This document shows, in pieces, positions 32,008 to 44,079 of a stretch of 64,000 nucleotides of DNA. The position numbers and the translations under genes are program-made. This DNA is from Lepidostoma basale (taxonomy: Eukaryota > Arthropoda > Insecta > Trichoptera > Lepidostomatidae). The notes beneath the pieces were generated by a model. The model searched no databases. It was given only the letters and a program-made list of their open reading frames with translations, and was not told the origin of the DNA. Position 1 is the stretch's first letter. Each line of letters begins with the position of its first letter. The stretch covers positions 1,116,001 to 1,180,000 of the forward strand of contig JAHDVF020000590.1 of assembly GCA_022606425.2 (NCBI GenBank), written 5' to 3'.

Positions 32008-32056
32008 TCAAAACCTCTGTAAGCCATAAGATCCAAATCCAAGTCCAAGTCCTTGA
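32008..32056 (+). mobile_element. LINE-J 3' terminus fragment
   Basis: ACCTCTGTAAGCCATAAGAT followed by CCAAATCCAAGTCCAAGTCC matches the last 40 bp of the jockey-like copies at 677-720 (minus) and 6210-6238. Confidence 0.6.
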
Positions 32057-32059
32057 CAT

Positions 32060-34290
32060 ATTTGGGTTTACATATAATATGTAATGATTCTCAATAATAT
32101 TAAACTTAATGTTCTCGAAAGAGAAACTCATATCAATATAATTTTTTTTTAATTATGCAAGTATTCATATCCTTTCATAAAAGTATATTTTCAACATATA
32201 AAGTGCAGAAAATACAATATCAGGAATGGCCGTTCACTGGTGGGATAACTCATTTAAACAATACGAATATATAGTATTTTTGAAATTTATAACGCAAAAA
32301 AAAACAAAGAAACAAAATTTTAATCACAATTTCGTGTTTCTTATAACAAAGATTTCATTTAATATTATGTAAAAAGTTTTTCTTTATGGCTGTCTTTTTT
32401 TATAAGCAGGTGAATTTATAAATTCATACACAGGTTCTTAAAAAACATAAATTGAAGAAGTTTCCTCGATTAATCCCGGGGCTTACGATATTCCCTGAAA
32501 GGCTTATAAATTTATGTAAATTTTTTGGTTGAAAACAAAAGACTGCAAAAACTTAAAACGAAAGTTTTCCTCACTATAAAAAGGACACATAAGTATATTG
32601 TTTGACTTTGTTCCTTTTCACTTCGGCGTGATAACTTTCCGAGTCCGACGTCCAAATTTGACACGTCTTTTATAAATCGACAAACTTTAAAGTTAATATA
32701 TTTATGTACATTCTCAAGATCGCGAAGGAATGAAAAGGAAGCGAACTTTAAAAAAAGCATTAAGGCGTCCCTTTTCCGCCAAGACAAACTTTTCCCGCTC
32801 AAAAGGCAGCCACAATACTCTCCCGTATCATGCGACAACTTAAGAATGGATTCACTTTCACAAAAATATGAAAAAATTCCAAAAGGTTCAATTGATTCAA
32901 TGCATGCATGAAACATACAAATGAATAGATTTTTAATTAAAAGTTGCCTTTTCGTTGGTGGAAAATCTTATATCTACGCGCGTAATTGTGTCGGGTCTTT
33001 GACCTTTTTAGCTTGATAAGTATCTTAAGTGTTTTATCGTTTTAATTCTCTTTCTCATGCAAAGAGATATTAATTTATTTTTTATCATCTTTATTGTATA
33101 AAGACCAATGCACTTATTGTGTATAATTTGTCGTACGACTATCAAAAATATTTATTTTACTGATTCGTACCGATTTTTTGGGATAAAAATAATAAATAAT
33201 TTAAAAAGTATGTACGAGTATTCTGAAATAATTTCATTGCGAGAAAATATACATAAGATGTTAAAAGTAGATTAAATATATTTATATACCTCAATAATAA
33301 AATATGACTTTTTTGGTTATCGAATGAATGGAAAATATAAATGCTTGGTGGTGTAATATAAACATCCACGGTGGTTGAAATTATACCTTTGTCAAAAGGA
33401 AACACTTTGTAAAATCAACAACTTATATTAAATAACGCATGTAGATGGAAGTAGAAACGAATTCACTCGTAATAACCTTCTTTTGGGTAATGAGGGGAGT
33501 TGTAAGCTGTATAAAATATTTTAAAAGTAGATTGGATGAGGGGTGGTATAAATTTAGTAAAACAAATGAATTTTTAAATTGGAACGTTTGTTTTGATAAT
33601 AACCTATTAGACGAACCGACTTAAAAAGTAAAATGGTGGTCTTTTAAATTGCGAATAAAAAAAATATTAAAAAAAAAGCTTTTCAAAGTAAAAAAATACG
33701 CCTTCCAAATTGCGAGTGAAACCAATCAAGACGTTAATAAAGTAAACTACTTTTATTTTTTTATTGCAGGTTGTGTTAGCTTTATAATTAAAAAAAATAA
33801 CACGATTCTCTGTCTGTTTTATCTTCCAATCGGACACAAAAAAATATTTAATTTTGGAACACGTGTGCTGTATTCGAAATATAATAAAAAGCTATTATAT
33901 CAATTTAGAAAGATGGAAATGAAATGATACATATTATACGTAGATCTTGGAATGAACCCAAACGACACGGAATAAAATAGCAGTTGTACCGTTTTAAATA
34001 CTCATTTTACGTTCAATGATCCCCGTGAATCAGTAATTGCGTTGTTCCCGAACCATTTCAATACGAATTATTTGCCTGTCATCACAAGCGCAGATGATCG
34101 CTGCCCGCAATAGCCGTTTACCTCCGTAATGTAATAAACTTCTGCCATAACCCGATCAGACCCGTAGGTGTAAAAATGTATCCATAAGAAATATAATATT
34201 AATTTTCATATGAAGCACTCACTTAGTGGTTAGATATTTAAAAAATATAAAATAAAGAAAAAAAAAAGTATTTAACCACGTTATTATAAT
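32060..34290. other. AT-rich DNA with an unassigned 134-codon ORF
   Basis: 32500-32900 is unique and less AT-rich. The minus-strand frame 32512-32916 is open for 134 codons (MFHACIESIEPFGIFSYF...), has no domain that I recognise, and runs into the AT-rich flank. It may be conserved non-coding DNA that happens to be open. A 92-codon plus frame at 33649 is lysine-rich from A runs. 33990-34160 is another unique, less AT-rich segment. Confidence 0.3.
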
Positions 34291-34345
34291 TGATGCCAAC
34301 TAGTTTCGCTTGGACCCAAGTTTCATCAGGGCAGTATAACAACAC
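34290..34345 (-). repeat. FB6-like single arm with exact CTGATGA..GAAAC core
   Basis: On the minus strand 34329-34303 reads CTGATGA, AA, a perfect 5-bp hairpin CTTGG-GT-CCAAG, then CGAAACTAGTTGGCATCAA. Of all copies in the window this one has the cleanest core outside FB2. The spacing of two bases before stem II and one C after it departs from the canonical hammerhead. Confidence 0.55.
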
Positions 34346-34399
34346 ATGTTTACTTCCGTGTTGCAAAGTATAACACATACAAAGATTGCATACAATTAA

Positions 34400-34655
34400 A
34401 ACATATTTTGGGTCATCTGCTAAGAGAAGAAAAATACCACCTCCTTCGACTGATATTAATGGGTAAAGTATCGAGTTGTCGGGGAGTAAGTAGAAGGCAG
34501 TTGTCCTGGCTATGGAACATAAAATTTTGGACAGGAATAACCAGAGTCCAGAACCTGTCCAAGTGGCGCAGGACAGAGATGCCTTTGCTGCAATGATTGC
34601 CAATGTTGGGAACACCTGATACGACACCAAAAGAAGAAGAAGAAAACATATGTTT
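34400..34655 (+). mobile_element. RTE-b LINE 3' end
   Basis: Open from 34408: MGHLLREEKYHLLRLILMGK, VSSCRGVSRRQLSWLWNIKF, WTGITRVQNLS, then a shift to 'QVAQDRDAFAAMIANVGNT.YDT' and an AAAAGAAGAAGAAGAAAA tail. This is the GH..R.EKY.LL.LI..GK and RRQ.SWL.NI..WTG layout of this lineage. The antisense ORFs are shadows. Confidence 0.75.
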
Positions 34656-34689
34656 TAAATCTGTAAGAATTTAATTACTGGTTTCGTCC

Positions 34690-35135
34690 AGGTCTCGAAT
34701 ATTATAAAGATGGGAGTTCTTGAACCGACCCTCATAAATATAATTGTAGCATGGAACTGGCAATGAAAAATAAAACTATAAAAATACAGTAGAAATGAGG
34801 TGTCTTAGAAAAATGTGTATAAAATCTGTATGTGGAATGTCAAATGCAATAATAAGAAGTGAAAGCAGTGAAATTGTAAAGGCTACGAACAAAATAATGA
34901 TCATTGTGATGGTTTGGACACATGGAAAGAATGAATAAAGGAAATAGAGGACAATATGGCACAAATAAATAAATCAAATATTAAATTTCATCCACGTGAG
35001 GAGTCGGAGTATCGTGCATGACACGATGTGTGAATGTGAGAAAAGTATGTCAAGAAAGAACAGTGTAGTGGTCCATTTTTTGCTGCCAACCCATTCGGGG
35101 AAATGGCGTGATGGTTTATTAGTTTAGTTCGTGAT
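34690..35135 (+). mobile_element. RTE-a LINE 3' region, old copy
   Basis: Heavily decayed but collinear with 19018-19465 and 26588-27015: GGGAGTTCTTGAACCGACCCTC, 'MRCLRKMC', 'CDGLDTWKE', GGAGTCGGAGTATCGTGCATGACACGATGTGTGAATG, and 'PFGEMA' followed by TGGTTTATTAGTTTAG. Confidence 0.65.
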
Positions 35136-35139
35136 TGAA

Positions 35140-36450
35140 CATGAAAAGTCGGTCAATATAATTGATTCTGATGAAAACGGTTATAAAATATTTAAACCCA
35201 GGTCTTTTTCTTGTAGCATAACAATCTTATATTCCAAATATAATTTTAATACTCCTGCTAAAATACTATATCATTCAAAATGCCCGAGCACAATGACAAA
35301 CAAATTTACCACAAATTTTATTAATTGATTCTGAATAAGATGATAAAACTTATATACATTTATGATAAAATATTATTATATGTGAGGCAATCAATATGTT
35401 TTCTAAAAAATTCTATGTTGATATTTGTATAAGAAGTAAGAAGATAAAAAAATAATGTTTTTTTTATCTAAAAAAATCTAAAAAATTCTAATTTAAATTG
35501 TGTATTTTTAGCACGTTTTATCAACCAGAACGAATTCATAATATTATACCAAGGTAGAAGAATATGGTGGGAAATCGGTACTGCAAAAATATTTGTGAAA
35601 ATTCATGATAATATATTTTTTTACAAAATTTAAATTTTCTGTTAAAAATACGCTTAAGATATAACGTTCAGAAGGTTTTTTTGTGATTATTATTTACGTA
35701 TAGACATGAGTACTTAACTACCATCTCGAGCCAAAAGGGTTTTTCGATCAATATTTACCTTCTCAATGCAACAAACTTGTATTAATAATGTATATTGCGA
35801 AGCTGTATTTGTTCTGCTATTGTCAATATCACCTTATGTCTGGGAATAATGTCCAATCGGACAAATAAAGCAATGTGTTTGGATACAGATGTTTGATTGT
35901 GGTTGGAATTGTTGTCTGGTGTATTTATTTACGAGTAGAACATGTAACAGATGCATTTAAGACGTTTTCATTATAAAATCTCGCTTTGTTTACACAATTA
36001 CTTAAACTGTAAACAATTATATTGTTATAGATGGCCTCGGACTATTTATAAAACTTAAAATGACGTCAACGAAGTAATACAATATAATAAAGAAAATAAA
36101 ATTAGCGTTAATTTATCTGTATTATGTGTGACCACAAGGTTTATGAAAATAAACATACGAGAAGAAATAACAATTAATTATTATGTTTACAATATTCATT
36201 TTAATGGCATAAATTACTAAGTTAAATCACACATTTCTTTGAAGTATTTGGACAAACTCGATGATTTATTGTATAATCTAATTTTCAGTCTTCGCTAGAT
36301 GAGGATGAAACGATACTGCTACGAAGAATGAGTATGTGGAAAACAAATTGAAAGAAGGCAAAGAAAATCATAACGTTACTACGTTAAACATTTTCTTAAT
36401 TCGAAATTTTGAGAAGTACTCGTATATCAGAATTGAACAGAAAAGCTGTC
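35140..36450. other. AT-rich DNA, nothing recognised
   Basis: No supported feature; unique AT-rich sequence. Confidence 0.3.
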
Positions 36451-36451
36451 C

Positions 36452-36500
36452 AAACTCTCTGCCCACCCTTCCGAGGAAACAGCGTGATGTTTAACCATAG
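36452..36500 (+). mobile_element. RTE-a terminal fragment
   Basis: CTCTCTGCCCACCCTTCCGAGGAAACAGCGTGATGTTTAACC matches the last codons plus tail of RTE-a (CTACCCCTCCGGGGAAATGGCGTGATGGTTAG) with decay. Confidence 0.45.
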
Positions 36501-36716
36501 AGTTTTAAAATAATGATTGAAAAAATACGTGTACAGTCCTGAACATGATTGGAGTGATAATACATGTTTTTCTTCTTCAAATGTATAATATATATAGGTT
36601 AATTTAGGATACACCATTTTGTATTAGTTGCATCGTGTGTTTAAAATGGAAACATCTCAGAATAGCAATTATTTTATGTATGTTATTTCGTAATATTTAT
36701 GTTTTATCGCCTTGCT

Positions 36717-36720
<4 letters not shown>

Positions 36721-36779
<59 letters not shown>

Positions 36780-36794
36780 TTGTGTGTGTGTGTG
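36721..36794. repeat. GT microsatellite
   Basis: About 74 bp of (TG)n with three TTTG interruptions. The valine/cysteine and threonine/histidine repeat ORFs on both strands are by-products. Confidence 0.97.
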
Positions 36795-37029
36795 AATGAT
36801 ATAAGATTCGATAAATGTTCTGTTAGGTTGAAACATGTCATATTTGTCACATACACACATAGTTGTGTGGAACACATTTTTAATTAGAATTAAAAAGTCA
36901 TATGACCAAAGTGGTGATTTTTATATTCTATTGTGAGTTGAAACACATCATTCTTCTATTTATTTCGTAATGGGGTTATTTCAGTCGCTTATTGAAATCT
37001 TAAGTTTATTTTTATTTATGTATTTTAAG

Positions 37030-37490
37030 ATGATGCGCGTCTAATTTGGAGTCAATGTATCAATCTATTTGCGGAAAATCGTAACGTGGTGCGCGAACAG
37101 GAAACACGGTGTTACGAAAATGCCAAGAGTAAAATCCGCGTGTTTCGACGCCGGTATGAGCGCAGCACTATTTCACGGCGGATTTATGTAAAAATAGCGT
37201 AAAAAAATAATGTCAGCGCGGCGGCAGTCATTGCCCTCTAGCGCCGCAAAAATCGGCAAGGTCACTCGCGACCTACCACAAGATGGCCGCCGGCGGCTGA
37301 TACACTTACTACCGCGTGTTCTACCATAGACACGGCTTTGTTTTTTTTATTTTCTTCTTTTTCTTTCTGGGCTTCTCCCGTTGAAAGAATCCACAAAGTG
37401 TTTTTACCGATGCCGTCTCGAAATCTATGTTTACCAGGCTGTAATGTTGAATTAAATGTGGGGCCGGTTTGATCTGACAGCTGTCAAACG
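37030..37490. promoter_or_regulatory. CpG-rich island with promoter-type motifs
   Basis: The clearest CpG-rich, non-transposon segment in the window (CAGCGCGGCGGCAGTCATTG, GCCGCCGGCGGCTGATAC). It holds CAAGATGGCCGCC at 37279-37291, resembling a YY1/Pho site. TGACAGCTGTCA at 37475-37486 is a perfect palindrome of the TGIF/TALE-homeodomain type with an E-box core. A CCCTCTAGCGCC block at about 37238 is loosely CTCF-like. No ORF or splice signal is obvious. It could be a promoter/first exon or a distal element. Confidence 0.35.
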
Positions 37491-37494
37491 TCAA

Positions 37495-38770
37495 AAAATG
37501 TAAAAAGTATCGCGACTTTTTCGAAAAACATAATAAACATAAAGATTTTTAGAAATGTTATTTGATTAATATTGTTAGTAGTTTACAAATAGGGAAGATT
37601 TTGCATCACATCATTTGATAATATTAGCTAGAATTTTCAGTGTAGAGAGGTTTTTGCCAAATTGATATACTAGCAGTGCCAAAATACAAATGTGCCAGAT
37701 TAAAATATAAGGAGTAATAATAAAATCATAATCGTATTTTACATTACTTTCACATTTATAATCGAAATAAAATGAGATCCCGACACGAGACACATAGACA
37801 CTTCACGGATTCCAATACAACATACCTACGCCCTCATAAATCTCCATGTTGCAAATATTGTGTATGGTGCTAACGGTTTGAGAAATACTTTCAAAACGAA
37901 TTGTTTTTCACATCCAATAAATAAAACGTTCACAATAGCACCTCATCATTGGATTATATGATGTCAAATCATCTGTTAAAGATATGAAAAACTACTGTAA
38001 TATTAATAAATCTTCGAGATTTGAGTGCACGTTATTAAAGAGTGTTAATTTTGTTGATGTCTCAATAGTTAATCTGGTGATACGTAACGAGTAAACACGC
38101 ATTCATCAACGTTTTTCACAACAAGTGTAATCATAGTTTGGGATGTATTAAGCAATACTTTATCACATTTTGTTAGACACATTGATATCTTAATATAAAT
38201 AGGTGAAAACTCGTATGTCATCAAGAAAGAGTATGAGAATATCTTGAATGCAAGAGAGCGAGAGAGGAATACTACGATTCTCTCTCGAAATGCACACGAC
38301 GCGCATCCCCTTTGAACGTTTCTGGATTATTTTGAAATTTGTTCTGATTATTGTTGTATGACAGTTATGTAGAAAACAAAAGAAAAACAATTTGGTATTG
38401 TAAACTGTGAAATTTTTTAATTGTGTAAAAAAAATCTTTAAAAATTTAAATTTATTACTGTTACGATTACACAGTTAACCAAATATATAGGGGGTAAAAA
38501 TTCTGTGAATATATTAGGGGTTGCAAGTAGTAATGGATAACTTCCTCCTCTAATTCCTCTATAGGCTTTTAAGTATAAGTAACTTTGATTAGCTTAGTAG
38601 TTTGCACCCTCTGGTTATAAAATAATTATTTTAGTAGTTACACAATTTACGAAAAGTAAATAATTTCTTCTACATTAACCGTTACTTTGTCTTGCGGATT
38701 CATAATTATATATTTTTAACATCTGTCAAAACTGACCACTTTCATGATAAAATTTGTTCTGCATATTTTT
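37495..38770. other. AT-rich DNA, nothing firm
   Basis: 38230-38310 carries a purine-rich AGAGAGCGAGAGAGG tract and CTCTCTCG some 40 bp later (an inverted pair). No gene is recognised. Confidence 0.3.
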
Positions 38771-38776
38771 ATTACA

Positions 38777-38860
38777 CTGATGCAAGGCTAATGTGACCCG
38801 AAACATGTTTGTTATTTAATTTTATTTGTATGTAAAAAAACAATTAAGTGCTGTTACAAA
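38777..38860 (+). repeat. FB-like single arm
   Basis: CTGATGCAAGG, a loop, ACCCGAAACATGTTTGTTATTTAATTTTA. It has GATG, a weak GG/CC stem, CGAAACATGT and an AT-rich body, the same order as FB1 and FB3. Confidence 0.45.
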
Positions 38861-38864
38861 GAAA

Positions 38865-39480
38865 GAATAAAAATATATAGTTGTAAATAATTTGTTGTCT
38901 TAATAAATAACTCACTAAATGTAATACAATATTCGGTGACAACCCTTTCTCAGAAAATTAATACCAATACTGAACCTGAAACAAGCGAATATTATTAATT
39001 GTAATCTGCCATTACAGACAAGAAGTCCTCACATAGTCACACAATTAATACTCAACCCTTTCCTACGTTTGCACTGCTGATCTTGATTTCAGAGTTCGTT
39101 TTTTTATTATAACAGCGGACAGTTGGCAACCATATACGGGTCCATCAATCAGAATGAATGGCGCTGACTGTACGGGACCAGGCTCATGAATAATTTAATG
39201 ATATCTTTCTGTCAGACTTTTTCCACGGACATACGGACACACACGGACGACCGGAATCGCTCAGTGATCCTTCGACAGGAACTCGTGTGGCTTTGTAAAC
39301 ATTTATGGCAGATATAAAGGATACCTGGTACTTATCAATTTCTTAAATGTGGGTTTGTTCTAACATATCGGTCTCCCGACATTTCCGAAGGCAGATTTTA
39401 TTTTAAAATAAGAATTTGAATAGGCCCAAACTCTTATCAATACAACAATAAAATGTCACGTAAATAATTAACTTTAATTT
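38865..39480. other. Unassigned; unique less AT-rich segment
   Basis: 39060-39310 (GGCGCTGACTGTACGGGACC, ACGGACACACACGGACGACC) is unique. No ORF of note. Confidence 0.3.
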
Positions 39481-39484
39481 TAAT

Positions 39485-39755
39485 TTAAGGAGTGAGAAGA
39501 AAGTCCAATATTTGCTTTACGATGCAAACGGAATTAGAAACAGAGGAAGATTGAGGAAAACGTGGTACGATTAAATCAATCAAATATTAAATTTTGGCTA
39601 TGAGGGAGTCGGAGAAGTCGAGATGCGTACATGACACGATATATGAATGTAGAGGAAGCGAGAATTTTTTTTAGGACAAATGTGGCGATCCATTATTTCT
39701 GACTACCACTCCGGGGAGACCGGGTGATTGTTAGTTGGCTAGTTAGTTAGGAAGG
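39485..39755 (+). mobile_element. RTE-a LINE 3' end
   Basis: GATGCAAACGGAATTAGAAACAGAGGAAGATTGAGGAAAACGTGGTACGA encodes 'DANGIRNRGRLRKTWYD'. Then follow GAGTCGGAGAAGTCGAGATGCGTACATGACACGATATATGAATGTAGAGGAAGC and a GGGGAGACCGGGTGATTGTTAGTTGG tail with GTTAGTTAGG. An extra poly-T tract interrupts the distal part. Confidence 0.7.
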
Positions 39756-39759
39756 AGAA

Positions 39760-42700
39760 TTTGTAATATCCGCTTTATTTATTAAATATTTTTACAAACA
39801 AAAATATTTCACATGTTTCGTGGGTGACCTCACCCAAATTATATAAGGTTTATATAAATATATATTTAATATAAAAGAAAAAAAATAAGATTTAAATATT
39901 CCGATAGCTTTCTACAAACTGAAAAATATAAAGATATTTGTTTTTTGTAATCATTTAATTATCAAATAAATATTATGTAAATTCAATGTTTCGGAAAGTA
40001 ACGTTGATTAAAGATTCTGAATTTTGAAAAAAATAAGGTTTTAAGTTTTTTTACCTTATGGATAACCTCAGCACATTGGCACGAAGTTTATTTGAATTCG
40101 ATATATTATATATATTTTATTATATACCTTTTTATACATTTCGACATTCATCGGACCAATAGATGTCGAATTAGCCTGCCCACGAATTTTTTTTATTAGA
40201 AATATTGTCTTATTTAGCATAGTCGTTACATTGTATCGATACGTTATTAGAGAATCGATAAAAATAGAAGCATTATCTCCCGACCCGAGATCATAATAAT
40301 ATTTTTATGTCTGCATTATAAATTATGCGATACCGAAATAGATATAATTTACAATGTGGACTTGAAAGACAAACGGTGAATAGTTTAAAGCCCCGTACTG
40401 CAATACAAAATAACAATCTACTCGACGTATATATAATATCAAATATGTTATTTTTATATCTAGGCTATAAGAGAAAACAATAAAAAACATATTTGTTATG
40501 ATTTGATGAAATTACAAACAATCAATTCTTAATCTTATCCTTTTGGTTTATCCCACATCATATATTTATCAACAATCTTAAATGAACTTTAGATGTACTT
40601 TCTCATACAAGTACATTTCATATAATATTGAAATGATATATAATAAAATATACTACACGTAACCTAATATCGGAAGAGTTGTTTTTTGTTTTCAACAAAA
40701 CTAGTTTAAAAAATTTCATTCAGAGAAATCATAAGTAATACTTTTGATTGTTGGATGGACGTATATATACATTATCAAAAATATACTTTGACGCCAAAAT
40801 TTTTTTAAAGATGTATCTGAGATGTACCGTACCGCTTACAATTTATAAAAGTTATTATATTTTTTTTGACCTTAAACAAGTTCGCGTATTATATCGTATT
40901 TTGAGATGTTTTAAATATGTAAAGTATCCATTTTCAACCCAGTTGATGCCACATGTAACACATATGGTATATTTTGGTTTGGTATTTGGCCAGCAACATC
41001 CTTAAAAAAGCTTCAAGATGATAATCAAAACGGTGGTTATAAAATAAATTGTCTACGTTATATTATTGAAAATATATTGTTCATCATTATAAATTTCTAA
41101 ATCTATTAACTGGTGTATCGTTTTGCAGTATTGTAAATGTAGCGTATTGCTAGCACTGAACACCCCTTTCTGCTGTGATCATTGTGTTAAAGCCATTCAG
41201 AGATCTGTGTTGAATACATTTTAAGTTTCCTGTGATTCAAACAATTTACAAAGTGACTTTGTAATTGTTGACTCCTGTGTGCATTTGCGTGTTGGCCAAT
41301 CCCTAAAAATATCTAAAATAATGAGAGTTCACCTGAATCGCTCGCCGATATAATTATCCCGTTGAGGTATACCTTGTGACGAACATAAGGTCACGGTGTA
41401 CAATCCGATAATCGATCATAAAAACCGATTGTCGGTCATAAAAAGATGGCACGAAAAAGTTGAATGTACGCTATCTTAGTTCAATGACTTATTTAAGTTT
41501 TCTTATAAATTAAGTAGGTACACTTCAAACGTTTTGACGAGAATAAGAAACAAAAAACAACAAAACATTAAGTAATAAATTAACCTGAAGTTTGATCGAC
41601 ACATTATTGTATTTTTTGTAAAAGGAAAATTTTGTAAAGATTTCGTTTCGTTGTTTCTGTTATATATTGTTTGAAGCGTTTCCTCTTTAGAACGTTTTCT
41701 TCGTTTCCTTTTCATTATTGTGTCGCGACATAAAATTGTGTATTGTTTAGATATTTCGTTTAATCTTAAAATTACTCTAGAATAATTCGATGTTATAACA
41801 ATTAACACAAGCTCAAAAGCAAGGTTATGAAATGTTTAAATACATTTCTAAAAATATTATTTCCCAACCGGCAGAAAAATAAAATAGGAATACGAAATCA
41901 ACTATCTCATGTCGAACATTTAGTTACAATTTATCTTTAAACAAGATTATTTACCCCTTAAAATTAAGTCAAAATGAATTATTTTTAAAAACAAACTTTT
42001 AAAATCGAAATTGCTGATCTGATAATATTATTAAATATCTAAATTACCAAATAATTCCAGATTATAACGTTTATTGTGAATCATAACAATGATATATATA
42101 CTTATAATCGTGCTTACCTTATTTAATATCGGTTAAATTTGGTTTCTTAACTACGTCTTATTTTTTTAACTCAATATTACGTTATGAAAATGAAAAAAAA
42201 TCGTTTATAGTTTATCCCAAGTATTAAAATAATTATGTTATTTGTTAGCATAAGATTACTAACAACCGCCATTTTACTAACAATTCTACTAACATGCTAT
42301 TTTATGTAGTTGCCACGATACAGGCCATACCTAGTGTGACAACTACAGTTCATAACCTTTTTTTGACAAACAATTGTATAACTTGCAAAAGAAAAAATAA
42401 TAAAAAATTTCGAAACATTAAAGAATTATTATAATTTTTTTTCTCTAAATACATTCATTCTTAAGACCTATTATATTTATTCTTTCTAAAACGCGTGTAT
42501 GGTGTCTTAGATGGAAATAATACTTGGCTTCTAATACTTGGGTTCTATCGTAGGCAAGTATCTCTCTCAAAATGATTAAATGTTACTTTAACTGGTTTTT
42601 TGGTTGTGAGAAAATCTTTTGGATGCTTTTTATTATAGGCAATTAAAATTAAAAAATCTCAAAACAAAAAAAAAGGTATTGAAATAGCTCGATATAATTT

Positions 42701-43730
42701 AATTAAATTTAAATATGGAAGGAAAAAGCATTATAATGCATTTTAATTTTTTTGTAGATTCTAAAAAAAGTGGATTAAAATTCAATATCTGCCTTTATTT
42801 TATTTTCAGTATTAACGAATTGCAGACACAAAGAGAATTAGCAGTAGTTCTTTCTCGCTTTTTAGCAGTGGTTTCAATGTTCAAAATATATATTATTTAT
42901 CCAATTCCGCAGAGCGAGTTAATGCATTTTGTTTTGTATGAACATGTGTTTATACAGGCACTATCATAAGTCGATTGCGTTTGCATTCATGACCAAGTGG
43001 AGTTTAAGATTTATACATATATACATATATATATACATACATACGATAACCCGTAAAATGTCGAAACCATTCTTTATGTACCAGCTGGTATAAAACAGCC
43101 CTCCAAGGGATAAATGAAGGATTTTAAATTGCCCTTATAAAAATGTGATATTTTACAATGAGATAAAATAAAAGGCCTTTCAACAAAGGGATTCGAATAT
43201 TCTATAAGTGCTTTACCTTTTCAAGTTGGTAATATCGCACGGCTTACAACCTTGTTACATGAAACACTCATTGTGTATATTAATATCATCTTCAGGATTT
43301 CGTAGAATTCGTTTCCAAATATTAAGTGTTCAATCATGTCGCTTGAGATCACTCTTCGATTATTCCGAGAAGCATCATTCAACTGGGCGTGAGTATTTTG
43401 TGATAACCTAATTAATAAAACAATTATTTATATCTGTATTAGATTTTTTTATGTGTTCGAATACAAAATATGACTAACACCGTAAAGGTATTTATTGTGT
43501 CTTTAGCAATTATGTAATATATTTTTTTATGAAGACGAGAACATACATTTGTTAATGTTTTCCTATATTATTTGAAAATTATATATTTACGCATTGCTTG
43601 TAATTTATCAAACTGATGTTTATTGTTTATTTATTAATTAATTAATTGTTCAATAATAATGAACTAGCAAGGAAAAATATGTCTTTTCCATATATTTACG
43701 AGTATATCATAAATATGCGTACATAAAAAT
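39760..43730. other. Long AT-rich stretch without a supported gene
   Basis: About 4 kb of unique AT-rich DNA. ORFs at 40748 (85 codons), 41503-41808 (101 codons, minus, basic) and 42715 (84 codons) show no recognisable domain. 41160-41460 is less AT-rich and contains CATAAGGTCACGG, a nuclear-receptor-type half site, in a weak GTGAC..GTCAC inverted arrangement. ATATATATAC repeats occur at 43014-43045. Confidence 0.3.
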
Positions 43731-43733
43731 ATC

Positions 43734-43975
43734 TTTAAATAATAATTAAATAAAACGATGTTTTTTAACTACTTCCACTTTTGTCTTTATTTAGACAGCG
43801 ACCGGTTTCGCCAGGCTCGCTGGCCAGTGACCAGTCTGTCGATGCCAGCGAGCCTGGCGAAACCGGTCGCTGTCTAAATAAAGACAAAAGTGGAAGTAGT
43901 TAAAAAACATCGTTTTATTTAATTATTATTTAAAATGAACTTCCATCAAGAGATTTCAGTCAAATCATTTGAATA
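43734..43975. repeat. FB4 perfect palindrome
   Basis: 43734-43824 and 43844-43934 are exact reverse complements over 91 bp, around a 19-nt centre. Each arm contains, from the centre outwards, GCCAGCGAGCCTGGC (stem), GAAACCGGTCGCT, GTCTAAATAAAGAC, AAAAGTGGAAGTAGTT and CGTTTTATTTAATTATT. The right copy continues to 43975 with AATGAACTTCCATCAAGAG, as at 19690-19725. The lack of any mismatch means a very recent event or gene conversion between arms. Confidence 0.9.
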
Positions 43976-43989
43976 TATTTAAATGTAAA

Positions 43990-44076
43990 TCATTTAAACA
44001 GAGGAATTAAAAAGCTTTAAATTTTCCATTGTATCTGCTTATCCCTGTGGGCGTGATGGTTAGTTAGTTAGTTATT
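43990..44076 (+). mobile_element. RTE-a terminal fragment with TTAG tail
   Basis: ATCTGCTTATCCCTGTGGGCGTGATGGTTAGTTAGTTAG is the terminal codon region and tail. The upstream part is too decayed to read. Confidence 0.6.
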
Positions 44077-44079
44077 TCA

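Noticed and set aside
32512..32916. 134-codon minus-strand ORF as a gene
   Set aside because: No domain, unusual residue composition, no splice or promoter context. Kept only as a note.
33649..33927. 92-codon lysine-rich ORF
   Set aside because: Driven by A-rich composition; no recognisable motif.
36669..36887. Val/Cys- and Thr/His-repeat ORFs
   Set aside because: Products of the GT microsatellite in both strands.
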